Made by a program: the position numbers and the translations under genes. The notes beneath the pieces were generated by a model, which saw only the letters and a program-made list of their open reading frames with translations, had not been told where the DNA came from and searched no databases. A DNA stretch of 64,000 nucleotides from Delphinapterus leucas (Eukaryota; Chordata; Mammalia; Artiodactyla; Monodontidae). Positions 21,556 to 32,852 of this stretch are shown here, one piece after another (the stretch's first letter is position 1; every line of letters begins with the position of its first letter). The stretch lies in assembly GCF_002288925.2 (NCBI RefSeq), contig NW_022098043.1:7516732-7580731 (forward strand), in the 5' to 3' direction.

Positions 21556-21875
21556 TGTTGGTACATAAAGTGGCAGAGGTGGAAGAACACCATGGCGGTG
21601 TGTAAGACATTCAGAGGAAATGTGCGTGCCTGCTTATTGTGTAATAAAGATAATGTCTCTTTCTGGAGCAAAAGGCAGCATGCTTACTGCCCATTATAAA
21701 AGATTCAAGTTCCTAAGTGCAGTGTTCTTTCAGGTAATGCAAGTCACCATATGTGCACTTGTCACCTGGCCCTCTTTGTGTTGCCCTGGGACTCAGGTTC
21801 AAAGTGTGGCGCAAAAATGCTCATACTCTGGCTACTGCTGTTGTTGAAAGTAATAAATAGTCCTTTGTTTTGTCA
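21556..21875 (+). mobile_element. putative solo LTR or retrocopied LTR RNA
   Basis: The block runs from TGTTGGTACATAAAG to TTTTGTCA, with an AATAAA at about 21852 and a poly-A run of about 16 immediately after the CA (21875-21891). TG...CA ends and GC-richer composition suggest an ERV LTR. A poly-A tract starting about 18 bases past AATAAA instead suggests an RNA copy. No target duplication was found. Confidence 0.45.
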
Positions 21876-21892
21876 AAAAAAAAAAAAAAACC

Positions 21893-22418
21893 CAGGAAGT
21901 TCATATTTGGTGATGATCATGAGGTGCCCCTAGAGCCAGATTCACACACTGGCTGCCTGTGTACTTTTTTTTTTAATGCCTGTGTACTTAATCTATAGAT
22001 GTGCTTTATTTGGCTTGTACAGTGTTTTGGAGGTCAGGAAAATTTCATGTAAAAATCTTTCTTTTTAGTTTTTCTTGAAAACTTGGAAGCTACTGCATGG
22101 CTTATTTGGAATTCCTGAATGGCAGCACTTGGCTACAGCTGAGTATCTGAGTATCTACTGCCCTGTGGGGGATGGGTATTCTGTCCAGTTCTCCATAGTC
22201 CCTACTTCCTGTTGCTTAAACCTGGCCATTTTCCCCCCACATCTGTTTCCCACATGGTATTTTCATTGCTCTGAGGTCATGAGAGAATGATCATGTTCAG
22301 GAAACTTTAATTTTTAAATTACTATTATTTGAAAATTGTAGTTTATGTATTATAGCCTTTAATTGACCAGAATATTTTTTCAAATCAGGTAATTTAGTGC
22401 TGAATAAAGCAACTTTAA
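21893..22418. other. unique intronic DNA
   Basis: Nothing recognised. Confidence 0.4.
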
Positions 22419-22778
22419 AAAAAATTATTATTATTTATTTTATTTATTTATTTTTGGCTGTGTGGGGGTCTTCATTGCTGTACGTGGGCTTTCTCTAGTT
22501 GCATCGAGCGGCGGCTACTCTTCATTGCGGTGCATGGGCTTCTCATTGCGGTGGCTTCTCTTGTTGCGGAGCATGAGTTCTAGGGCGCCTGGGCTTCAGT
22601 AGTTGTGGTGCACAGACTCAGTAGTTGTGGCTCTTGGACTCTATAGCGCAGGTTCAGTAGTTGTGGTGCACGAGTTTAGTTGCTCCGCAGCATGTGGGAT
22701 CTTCCCGGACCAGGGCTCAAACCCATGTGCCCTGCATTGGCAGGCGGATTCTTAACCACTGTGCCAACAAGGAGGCCC
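22419..22778 (-). mobile_element. long CHR-type SINE
   Basis: Inverted, with an A/T-rich tail (ttattattatttatttta) at the left and head CCAACAAGGAGGCCC at the right. CAACTTTA-type duplications flank it. Confidence 0.9.
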
Positions 22779-22921
22779 TCAACTTTATGCTTACTGACTC
22801 GTCTTAGTTTCCATGGCCTTTATGGTTTAGCTTTAAACTCTCAAAAGATTCTTCAAGTTACATTTGGTCAGCAACCACAAAGTATCATTGATTTTATAGG
22901 AGATGATTTTAGGTAGAACTC

Positions 22922-23128
22922 TTTTTTTTTTTTTTGCTGTACGCAGGCCTCTCACTGCTGTGGCCTCTCCCGTTGCGGAGCACAGGCTCCAGACGCGCAG
23001 GCTCAGTGGCCATGGCTCACAGGCCCAGCCGCTCCACGGCATGTGGAATCTTCCCAGACTGGGGCACGAACCTGTGTCCCCCGCATCGGCATGCGGACTC
23101 GCAACCACCGCGCCACCAGGGAGGCCCC
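22922..23128 (-). mobile_element. short CHR-type SINE
   Basis: Inverted, from GCTGTACGCAGGCC to CCACCAGGGAGGCCCC. The duplication TAGGTAGAACTCTT is exact on both sides. Confidence 0.94.
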
Positions 23129-23499
23129 TAGGTAGAACTCTTGAATGAAAATTTACTAGCTAGCTGAAGTTTCCACCAAGATAAAATTTTAGAGGTTTTC
23201 TTTTAACTTATTTTCTTTTCATATTCTTGCTCCTTGTAGAACAGCAGTATAACTAGTACCAGTGTAACTAGTATTTTACCCCAGGTCCTAAGTAATTTGC
23301 TTGTTTTGGTCTGTAAGCTGTTTTAGGGAGTGGAAGAGGATTTTAACATTCGTGCAAAGAAGTGCATAAAACATAAAAGTAGAGTTTAACAAATAATTTT
23401 AAAGCAAAATCTATGTCTCACCCCTCAGGTGTGAAAAAATAAAACATAATGTGGCCTTACCTGATCTTAACTCCTTGTCTTCCCAATATATCTGCCTTA

Positions 23500-24005
23500 A
23501 AAAAAATTCCTGCTCGTATTTACAGTGTTGCCATCCATTTATGCATTTCTAAATTAGTATAGTCAAGTTTTGTTTGTTTTGGAACTTTTTTGGAATCATA
23601 CTCTGTAGTCTTCTGTGTTCTCTTTCACTCAGTATCATTAATGAGTGTCATTCAAGTTGTGATGTGTTGCTGTAGTTTTAAATTTGATGTCCACATAGGA
23701 AAATATTTCATTATTGATCCATTCTCCTGCTAATGAATGGCTGTGTTATTTCCAGTTTTTGGTAGTAAGAACAATGCAACTATGGACATTTTTGTACACG
23801 TACCTTGGTGCACATTTTCCTGTTTCTCGCAAATGTATACCTAGGAAGAGCTAGGTTATAGGGTATACTTGTTTTCAAGTTTACTAACTAATGCCAAATT
23901 CTTTCCCAAAGAGCTTATACCAATTTACATTTCCACCAGCATATGAATGAGAATTCTGGATGCTCTACATTATTGCCAATGCAAAAGTATAATAGCCATA
24001 AAAAG
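23500..24005 (-). mobile_element. L1M fragment
   Basis: Landmarks include 'ttggaatcatactctgtag', 'atggctgtgttatttccagttttt', 'aacaatgcaactatggac' and 'caatttacatttccaccagcat'. All belong to inverted L1 ORF2 C-terminal/3' sequence. Highly diverged, with no target duplication. Confidence 0.78.
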
Positions 24006-24047
24006 TAAATGTTTCTTGGGCATATAATCTTTTAAAATTAAATACAG

Positions 24048-24071
24048 AACACACACACACACACACACACT
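24048..24071. repeat. (CA)n microsatellite
   Basis: About ten CA units, following AGAA. Confidence 0.9.
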
Positions 24072-25056
24072 CTGCATACCGCAAAATGTTTGATTCATTT
24101 TGCTTAAGGTGAATATTACATAAAAGACAAAAATATTCTAGCTTTGGAGGTGGTTAAGTAGTTGCCATAATTAGCTACTTTATACTTCTACTCCCAGCCT
24201 CCATAATTGAGACGGTACTAATAATAAATAATGGGAAAACATGTTTTTTTCCCCTTTACATGAGAATCTCTTGTCACTATCTTCAAAGGACATGGATTAT
24301 TAACAGTATGATCTGAAATGGAATAAGTTAGCCAGAGAGGAGAAGAAACTGTAGCCAGAGACTAGAAAATTCAATAATCATTCATCTAGGAATATTTTGA
24401 AAGAAGATATTCAAAGTTTCATGTAACTTTGAATTTTATCCTCAACAACTTCATTAGACCTTGTGCCATTTCCTTGGGATAGGGTTGTGTTACCTACTTA
24501 TATTTTGTATAATTTCTAACTGAAGATGGTATACCTTTTTCCTGGGCAAAGATAGTAAACTCTATAGTACACTAAAAGCAAACATGTAGTACATAATGCA
24601 GTATGACACTTGTAATAGGTGGTCTTTTTGAATTAAATAGATCACAGTGAAGGCCAGAGATTTATTGCATGTAGTAGCTTTTTTGGGGAGAATTTTTAAG
24701 AATGACATGATTCTCCTATTATTTTGATACAGATTTATTTTCTTTGGTTTGCTTTTATTAGTAGAAACCTCCAAATTTGGGAGGGAATACTCTACTAGAA
24801 TATACAATACCAAAGGATTCCTGCAATTTGCCTACCCCTTTAGGAACAGCAGAGAATGCATACTTCAGGGATATTTGCCTATGAAGGTTGTTTTTCACTG
24901 GTGCTTGCTTTAAGGAAAATTTTAATATGAGCAGTAGCGTGTGCTTTGGCTAAATGCCTTTTCTCCTTTTGTCAAACATCTGTATTTCATGGGGTGATAA
25001 CAATATTCTAAAAAGTGCACTTAAGCAGTTTTCAGGGAAACATGAACACTAATCTT
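24072..25056. other. unique intronic DNA
   Basis: No exon or repeat recognised. The minus-strand 83-residue frame at 24562-24813 shows no recognisable family. Confidence 0.4.
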
Positions 25057-25260
25057 TTTTTTTTAATATTTGTGTATTTATTTTTTTATCTTTGGCTGTG
25101 TCGGGTCTTAGTTGTGGCACGCGGGATCTTCGTTGTGGCATACGGGATCTTTTGTTGCAGCACGCAGGCTCTTCCTTGCGGTGCACGGGCTTCTCTCTAG
25201 TTATGTATGGCGCATGGGCTCCAGAGCCTGTGGGCTCTGTAGTTTGTGGCACGCGGGCAC
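25057..25260 (-). mobile_element. 5'-truncated CHR-type SINE
   Basis: The 3' body is present ('gctgtgtcgggtcttagttgtggcacgcggg') but the tRNA-related head is missing; the copy stops at GGCACGCGGGCA. TGAACACTAATCTTT duplicates exactly at both ends, so the truncation happened during insertion. Confidence 0.9.
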
Positions 25261-25734
25261 TGAACACTAATCTTTATCTGAAATCATTGATTTAGTTATT
25301 CTGGTCTTTGTCAGTAGAACATAGAAGAATCTCTTTGTAGTTCTAAAGGGTGTATCTTTTCTTTTTTACTCTTGATTATTTCACATATTCATTTCAATTG
25401 GTGGCAGTTCACATCTATGTATTTTTTATGTCTTCAGTTATGTTACTTTATTTTCTCATTATTTGCTATTTTTACCTTTTTTTGCTCTCATATATTTAAG
25501 TTCCTAGTTTTTGAGGTAAGATTATTTCTTCAGGGTATGTATTCCAAAATGGAATCATTCTTTGGGTGTGGTTTTAAGGCAGCTGTGATGCATTGCTCTG
25601 TAGTTTTGGGGACATGGTAAACCCATTCACAGTATCCTGTCTACATCCTGTTTCCTTAGATCCTTGGCAATATTGGGGTGAAGTTTTTAAAAAAAAACTT
25701 ATTGTGTTATTTGTGATATGCATGTAGTAATATA
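25261..25734. other. unique intronic DNA
   Basis: Nothing recognised. Confidence 0.4.
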
Positions 25735-26195
25735 TTTTATTTATTTTTAAATTTTATTGAAGGATAGTTGATTTATAATGTATTAATTTCTGCTGTATAG
25801 CAAAGTGATTCAGTTATACATATACATTCTTTTTCGTATTCTTTTCCATTGTGGTTTATCACAGGATATTGAATATGCTTCCCTGTGCCATATAGTAGGA
25901 CCTTGTTTATCCATTCTATATATGATAATTCGCATCTGCTAACCCCAGACTCCTACTCCATCCCTCCCCAACCCCCCTCCCTCTTGGCAACCACAAGTCA
26001 GTTTATATCTGTGAGTCTGTTTCTCTTTCATAGATATGTTCATTTGTGTTGTATTTTAGGTTCCGCATATAAGTGAAATCATATTGTATTTGTCTTTCTC
26101 TTTCTGACTTACTTCACTTAGTATCATAGTCTCTAGGTTCGTCCGTGTTGCTGCAAATAGCATTATTTCATTCTTTTTAATGGCTGAGTAATATT

Positions 26196-26240
<45 letters not shown>

Positions 26241-27430
26241 CACATCTTCTTTATTTCCATGTCTTGGCTGTAGTAAATAGTGCTGCTATGAACATAGGGG
26301 TGCACGTATTTTTTTGAATTATAGTTTTATCTGGGTATATTCCCAGGAATGGGATTGCTGGATCATATGGCAACTCTATTTTTAGTTTCTGAAGGAACTT
26401 ACATACTTATTTCCATAGTGGCTGCACCAGTTTACATTCCCAGCAACAGTGTAGGAAGGTTCCCTTTTCTGCACACCCCCTCCAGCATTTGTTATTTGTA
26501 GACTTTTTAATGATGACTATTCTGACTGGTGTGAGGTGATACCTCATTGTAGTTTTGGTTTGCATTTCTCTAATAGTGAGCAACGTTGAGCATCTTTCCA
26601 TGTGCCTATGAGCCATCTGTATGTTTTCTTTGGAAAAATGTCTATTTAGGTCTTATGCCCACTTTTCAATTTTTTTTTTTTTTGTTGATATTGAGTTGTA
26701 TGAGCTGTTTTTATATTTTGGAAATTAAGCCCTTGTTGGTTGCATCATTTGCAAATATTTTCTCCCAGTCTGTAGGTTATCCATTTTGTTTATGGTTTCC
26801 TTTGTTGTGCAAAAACTTATAAGTTTGATTATATCCCATTTGTTAATTTTTGCTTTTATTTCTATTGCCTTTGGTGGACTGACCTAAGAAAACATTGGTA
26901 CAGTTTATGACAGAAAATGTTTTGCTTGTGTTCTCTTCTAGGAGTTTTGTGATGTTGTGTCTTATATTTAAGTCTTTAAGCCATTTTGAGTTTATTTTTG
27001 TGTATGGTATGAGGGTGTGTTCTAACTTCATTGATTTACATGCGGCTGTTCAACTTTCCAACACCACTCTTGCTAAAGAGACTGTCTTTTCTCCATTGTA
27101 TATTCTTGTCCCCTTTGTTGAAGATTAACTGACCATAGGTGTGCGAGTTTATTTCTGGCTCTCTATTCTGTTCCATTCATCCATATATCTGTTTTTTGTT
27201 CCAGTACCACACTGTTTTGATTACTGTAGCTTTGTAGTGTTGTCCGAAGTCCCGAGGGTTATGCCTTCTGCTTTGTTCTTTTTCCTCAGGGTTGCTTTGG
27301 CACTTCTGGGTCTTTTATGGTTCCATATAAATTTTAGGATTATTTGTTTTAGTTATGTGAAAAATGTCATGGGTAGTTTGATAGGGATCAAACTAAGTCT
27401 GTAGATCACTTTGGGTAGTATGGCCATGTA
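25735..27430 (-). mobile_element. 5'-truncated L1 (3' UTR plus ORF2 C-terminus)
   Basis: The left end has the inverted 3' UTR (tttaaattttattgaaggatagttgatttataatg). From about 26130 upward it is ORF2. The minus frame 26407-26616 carries the Cys/His knuckle ([18 protein letters not shown]), and 26843-27031 is the adjoining upstream segment. The copy breaks off at about 27430. A (GT)n run at 26200-26239 interrupts it. It is a different, older subfamily from the L1 at 5365-11612. Confidence 0.9.
26200..26239. repeat. (GT)n microsatellite
   Basis: About 20 GT units inside the L1. Confidence 0.95.
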
Positions 27431-28554
27431 ATAGTATCTTTTAATATTAATTTATTCTTAATAGCAATTTGAAAAACATTTTTCCATATTATGATTTTTT
27501 GCCCTGGGTAAATTTAATCTTTGATTGTTTTATCAGAATGAATTGGAGAATTGACTTGACATTTTATATAGCTAACTTCTTTCACTTTGTTTCATTGTGC
27601 AAATTTTTTTCCTAATGTTAAAAATATGTGTCCATTTTGATGCTTTGCTTTAGTAGAATATCAAAATAATTTATTCTAGAGTGTGTGAAACAAGAATATG
27701 AATTTATAAAGCCTTGTTGGTGAGAAATTTGCTTGTAAGAACTCTTCATTTCTGGTTATTAATTTTCTAAAGTAGATGTTTAGATAGCATTCTGACTTTT
27801 ATCCTTTGAAAAATTGCCCTGATGAGATTTATAAATGCTGTAACATTTCATGGTAAACCTCATACCCTTATAAATGTAATTTTCACTCCAAATTGGAAGC
27901 AAAGTTTTTCAAGGAAATCATAAAGCTATTTAAAAAGCAGGGAAGAAATTAAATACAATTAATTTCAGTTTTAAACTTTGGTCACATTTTAGCATATTCG
28001 TGTCTCTTACTAGCCTGTAAGCTTTTGACTGTAGTTAGTTCTCCGTGAGTCCATTTTATTTCAGCTTTGGGAACAGGTATCTGAGTCTTTAGGCATTTAT
28101 TTCTGTTTTAGATAGACATAATGGATTCTAGGGTTAGATTATCAAGGAGTAGACTTTCTTCAGAGCCTCTGACTGATTGATTGAATTCCAGGAAAATCTA
28201 ATGTCATTTGGAAACCACTTTCATTTCTCCCTGGGTAGAGTTTTTAACTCTACGGTAGAATCCAGAGGATCTAAGAACTTGGGTAAAATAGCTAATTGAC
28301 TGTTGAACTATATTAGAAAATAAAAATGATAGGAAAAAAAAGAAACACCTACATGCTTTCTTTTAAGATCTTTGTGTATCTTCTTACAGATCTTTTTAAT
28401 GTGACATGTATACTTGTGAGTATATTATATATATGCACACATATGTAGATGTAGATACACATAGAAATATATATACATGTACATGTGCATGTACATGTAT
28501 ATTTAGATGTACTTTTTTAAAAACAAAAATGAGATTATGCTCTATAAGTAACTT
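27431..28554. other. unique intronic DNA
   Basis: No exon seen. It ends in a TA/CA-rich patch with a 32-bp palindrome (28471-28502). Confidence 0.45.
28471..28502. repeat. 32-bp palindrome, 15-bp perfect arms
   Basis: ATATACATGTACATG and CATGTACATGTATAT are exact reverse complements around a TG. It lies in simple TA/CATG-rich sequence, so it may be microsatellite-derived. Confidence 0.92.
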
Positions 28555-28850
28555 TTTTTGGTTCAGGTTTATTGAGGTATAATTTACCTAAAGTAAAGTT
28601 CACCTTTTTTAGTATACAGTTCTGTTAGTTTTGACAAGCACAAAGAGATGTAATCTGCACTACAGACATGATACAGAACAGTTATGTCATCCCCCCAGAA
28701 TCTCCCTGTGCCCCTTTCGTAGTTATCCTCTTCCCTTGTAATAATTTATTTCTTTTTCATTCCTTTTACAAAATATCATATAAATGCCATCATACAGTAT
28801 GTAGTTTCTAGTCTGGCTTTTTTCATTTAGCATAGTTTTTCCTTTAAGAT
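28555..28850 (-). mobile_element. L1 3' UTR fragment
   Basis: 'caggtttattgaggtataatttacctaaagtaaagttcacc' and 'ttttgacaagcac...aatctgcactacagacatgatacagaaca' are L1M-type 3' UTR landmarks, inverted. Confidence 0.8.
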
Positions 28851-29051
28851 TTTTAGTTTTAGGTATGTTTCAAGAATCTTTTATCAAATGGATGAAAATA
28901 CTCATGTCTTTTTTCCTAGGAATTTCATTTGTTCAGTTTTGAAATTTTAAGCCTTTAGTCAGTCTGGCACTTACTTTAGTATAAAGTGTGAGACAGATAC
29001 TTCCATATTTAAAAAGTTAGCTACTTTGGCAATATTTATGAAGATTGAGTT

Positions 29052-29084
29052 ACTAATACTCTTACTAAATTGATTTCCTCACAG
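29052..29084 (+). promoter_or_regulatory. 3' splice site region of the exon
   Basis: A branch-point-like TACTAAT/TACTAAA pair lies at about 29051-29069, followed by a short, weak pyrimidine tract and CAG at 29082-29084. The weak tract is typical of regulated cassette exons; this is an inference from sequence only. Confidence 0.5.
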
Positions 29085-29213
29085 GTAACACAAGTAGCAA
29101 GACAGCCGGGACCCCCAACCCCTTCCCCTTACTCAGCACATGAAATAAACAAGGGGCATCCAAATCTTGCGGCAACGCCCCCGGGACATGCATCGTCCCC
29201 TGGACTCTCTCAA
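29085..29213 (+). CDS. EIF4G3: single internal coding exon, probable EIF4G3 N-terminal exon
   Basis: This is the only convincing cellular coding segment. The acceptor is TTTCCTCACAG|GTAAC and the donor CTCAA|GTAAGA, the latter close to consensus. The exon is 129 bp, so it is symmetric (phase 0-0) and can be skipped without a frameshift. It encodes 43 residues rich in Pro, Ser and Thr (PGPPTPSPYSAHEIN... to PGHASSPGLSQ), with no stop. CpG-containing codons stand out from the AT-rich surroundings. The ending PGHASSPGLSQ resembles PAPSPGLPQ in the first coding exon of the paralogue EIF4G1, just ahead of the PABP-binding region. eIF4G proteins are cytoplasmic scaffolds joining eIF4E, eIF4A, eIF3 and PABP in cap-dependent translation. 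The gene name is from remembered similarity. The polypyrimidine tract is weak, which fits alternative use. Confidence 0.68.
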
Positions 29214-29276
29214 GTAAGAAAAACCTTTTTTTTCCTAAAAGAAATTTCCATGTCAGAGCTGAATTTCTATTTTTCT

Positions 29277-29623
29277 TTTTTTAAAAAAATTATTTATTTA
29301 TTTATTTAGTTATTATTTATTTTTGGTTGCATTGGGTCTTTGTTGCTGTGCCTGGGCTTCCTCTAGTTGCGGCAAGCGGGGGATACTCTTCATTGCGGTG
29401 CACAGGCTTCTCATTGCGGTGGCTTCTCTTGCTGTGGAGCATGGGCTCTAGGTGCGCGGGCTTCAGTAGTTGTGGCTCACGGGCTCTAGAGTACAGGCTC
29501 AGTAGTTGTGGTACACGGGCTTAGTTGCTGCGCGGCATGTGGGATCTTTCCGGACCAGGGCTGGAACCCGTGTCCCCTGCATTGGCAGGCAGGTTCTTAA
29601 CCACTGTGCCACCAGGGAAGCCC
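29277..29623 (-). mobile_element. long CHR-type SINE just downstream of the exon
   Basis: Inverted SINE with a TTTATTTA tail and the head CCACCAGGGAAGCCC. GAATTTCTATTTTTCT duplicates on both sides. It starts 63 bp past the donor site and puts long U-rich sequence into the proximal intron of a + strand transcript. Confidence 0.94.
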
Positions 29624-30749
29624 GAATTTCTATTTTTCTAAAGCAAACTTCTAAGCAAACTTACAAGATTACTTGAAGAGTAATTTCTATTTTCTCTTAT
29701 ACATTTTTTTAGACACACCTCCCATGATAGTGACTACTAACAGTTTTACACATTTCATTTATGGAGTCATTCAAAATAAACTGTCAGTGATATTTAGTTT
29801 TCCTTTTTGTTGTTTTAGAAATTAGAGTATGACTCTATAAAGTTCATTAAAAATCTCGTAAAGCACTTGTTTGCCTTTCAATGTGTAATCCGTTAGTCTC
29901 CCTTTTCACTTTTTGGTGGAGTGTTGGTGGTTATTTTCTACTTTCGTAAAAGATATGGCTGTCTTTCCCTCTTAGTATTGATAATTTTAGAGGGCTTTTT
30001 TGTTTGTTTGGTTTTATAAATAGATTATTGGAATTTGTTAGGCCTAAAATTTTGTTGAACTGTTAAAGAATAGTGAACTCCTTAGTTTATTTCCAAGTAA
30101 CAGGCACAGGAGACACAAACTGTTTTAAGATATCGCTGTGGGTCCCCTGCATTTTAAGCCATTTCTCAAGAAATCTTTCAGCTTGTACCAACTCACCATT
30201 ACATGCTTATTTGGTCTTCCTTGTGGTTAAGAGTGGGGTAGAGTTAAGAAGTCTCTTACTGGAATGTAGAGAGAGTCAAGCCAATAACCTTGAACCAAGC
30301 TCTTTTGAGATTGTCAGTATTTACATGTAAGAAACATTCCTTTTAATAATAAAAATTAATATTATAACATTATTTTCAATTTGGGCTTTTATATTTTAGG
30401 CCTTTAAGAGCTTGAATAATAAGAGGAAGAATTACTGAAAATAATGCTAAAAGCTGGTGGTTATAAGTGTTGATTAATGATAGTTCAAACTATAGAATGT
30501 TTGGAGAAGGAATGTACAACTTGCCAAAGCATGATTGAAATAGCGCTATTCAGGAATATGTAAATTAATTTGGGCTTAGTACTATACTTAAACTTGGTCC
30601 AAATCATTCTTGTTTAACTTTGAGTTTTAAAAGTAAAATATGTCAAAATGAATTCTTAATTGTTTAGGATGAGTTTCTAGTGTTGGTTTTCATGGCACTG
30701 AACAGAACCACCCACGCTGTTAATCAGGTATGTTGGTCTGAGTCTCAGG
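29624..30749. other. unique intronic DNA
   Basis: No further exon identified. The frame at 30073-30330 (85 residues) has no flanking splice signals in phase and no family resemblance. Confidence 0.45.
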
Positions 30750-31940
30750 AGGAAAGAAAAACTGTAGTAAGTTGAATAGGGAAAGTTTAATATAAAGGAT
30801 TATTAAATATAATAAGGGATTGGAGTACAGAGGGATTGGCTAATAAGAAAGAGAACTCTAAATGATATAAAAATTACAAATATAAGGAGTAGCTGCTTCT
30901 CCTGGGGCCAAGATGGAGTCCCCATGGAAGAGCCTTCTTCTCCACCCTGTTACCAGAGAGTGCGTGGCTGTGGCATAACCTTATAGTAGAGAAGTCATTG
31001 TAGTGTCATACCAGTAGAACGTGCTAGAAATCCTTCTTCTGGAATTTGCTGGAAATTCATCTTACGGAGTGTTGAGGAAAGCTGGCTTCTCTAGCACCGG
31101 TTCCTTTAGCAAAGAGCTGCTGCAGTGCACAATGGCTACAGGCTCCTTACAGCATCTCTGCCACAGGCACTTCAGATAACCTTGAATCTGCTGGATCACA
31201 GGTCCCATGTGGTAGAGCAGCTTGTGTTGCAGCCTAAACTTACTGCAGAGCCTCCTTTTGTTCTTTCCCTCAATCAAAATTAGAAACCTCCCAGATGACT
31301 TTGTAGGTAGGTCGAGGTGTATCACACTCAAATGTAATGTATGTCCTCTCCAAAATCTAAAAATGGCCTGTCCAACCTTGTGCCTCTTTATTTCATGCTA
31401 CTGTTAGGAGACTGCGCCCCCCACCTTGGGCTGAGATCTGGCATGATGTGGTTCTCTGAATGGTAGAGAAGTTGCTGTGGTGCCACATCAGTGGAACTTA
31501 CTAGAAATCCACCCTCTGGAACTTTCCAGAATTCTGCCTTCTAAGGTGCTGAGGGAAAACTCTTCACAGGGCTGTTTCTTCTAGGAGGCACTCTGCTGCA
31601 GAATGGCTTCAGAGGGTACCAGGGGTAGCTGTTAGTCACTGGGTACTGCTGGCTGCAGCACATTGCGGCAGAATCCTGACACTGAAGAAGCTGCGCCCTG
31701 TAGAGCCGCTGGGCACTGGGGACGTCAGGTTCTGGAGAAGCTGTGTGTTCTGCAGGAGCCTGCTGTGCATGCCCACAGGAACCAGGAAGCAAAACCCTTT
31801 CCTCCTGCAATATCTTTACAGTGCCCTCTACTGACAAAGCTTTACATTGTGCCAGATCCATTTTCACTGTACTGGCAGACAAGTTGAATTTTGAGCTGAA
31901 AGGCAAGCAGTCGATAACTGGCACACAAGGGGAATAGCTT
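30750..31940. repeat. unidentified interspersed repeat with internal duplication
   Basis: GC-richer block with an LTR-like start ('gggaaagtttaatataaaggatt'). A stretch at about 30985-31155 ('tagtagagaagtcattgtagtgtcataccagtagaacgtgctagaaatcc') recurs in diverged form at 31460-31620 ('ggtagagaagttgctgtggtgccacatcagtggaacttactagaaatcc'). I think it is an old ERV internal/LTR region but cannot name the family. Minus frame 31541-31924 (127 residues) lies in it and looks fortuitous. Confidence 0.5.
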
Positions 31941-32424
31941 AGTTTTCCATTTCAGATTTGTACTGTTTCCAGTTGTGATTTGACCCTAGCAGTTGGCCCA
32001 AAGCCCTTAAGTGTTCTGAAAGACGGTGCTGCTTGCAAATGCATAGTTTGCATTTAAGAAAGGATGATCTAGCAGTGCTCACAGTTGTCAAGCCCACAAA
32101 TGCCTTTCTGTATGCCATTTTATTAGTTTCTTTTAGAAGTCAGAGTACATGAATTCCAGGGAGAAGGGTCACCAAATATTATCTTGCTTCCCTTCGTGGT
32201 CTGTTTTGTTGTCATCTTCCTAATCTGATGGATGAACCCAGTAACTCATATCTGATTTATTACCCCCCCTTTTATCCCCTGCCTTTCAGAGACAGCCTTA
32301 TATAGATTCATTTGTCTCCTAACAATATTTTAACATCTGTTTACAGAGTGAAGAAGTTTTTCTAAATTGGCATACCTGGAAAAATGGGGAGTTCTGTAGG
32401 AAACTCAGTCTCCTTAGATTTATA
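31941..32424. other. unique intronic DNA
   Basis: Nothing recognised. Confidence 0.4.
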
Positions 32425-32775
32425 TATATTTTTAAATTAATTAATTAATTAATTTTTGGCTGTGTTGGGTCTTTGTTGCTGCGTGTGGGCTTTCTCTAGT
32501 TGCGTCGAGTGGGGGCTACTCTTCGTTCAGGTGCGCAGGCTTCTCATTGTGGTGGCTTCTCTTGTTGCGGAGCACGGCCTCTGGGTGCATGGGCTTTGGT
32601 AGTTGTGGCACGCGGGCTCAGTAGTTGTGGCTCATGGGCTCTAGAGCGCAGGCTCAGTAGCTGTGGCGCACAGACTTGCTCCGCGGCATGTGGGATCTTC
32701 CTGGGCCAGGGCTTGAACCCGTGTCCCCTGCGTTGGCAGGCAGATTCTTAACCACTGTGCCACCAGGGAAGTCCC
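32425..32775 (-). mobile_element. long CHR-type SINE
   Basis: Inverted, with a TTAATTAATTAATTAATT tail and head CCACCAGGGAAGTCCC. Flanks tccttagattta and tccttaggttta are the target duplication. Confidence 0.92.
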
Positions 32776-32852
32776 TCCTTAGGTTTAATAGTTGACAGGT
32801 TTGTAGATCATTATGGAAAGTAGAACCTTCAAAATAGAGGGAAAAGAATTAT

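Noticed and set aside
21580..21890. Sequence with ATGGCGG, AATAAA and poly-A, considered as a processed pseudogene of a cellular mRNA
   Set aside because: The short frames encode nothing recognisable and the TG...CA ends fit an LTR better; kept as an LTR candidate instead.
31541..31924. 127-residue minus-strand frame
   Set aside because: Lies within the unnamed repeat at 30750-31940; the frame does not continue and has no family resemblance.
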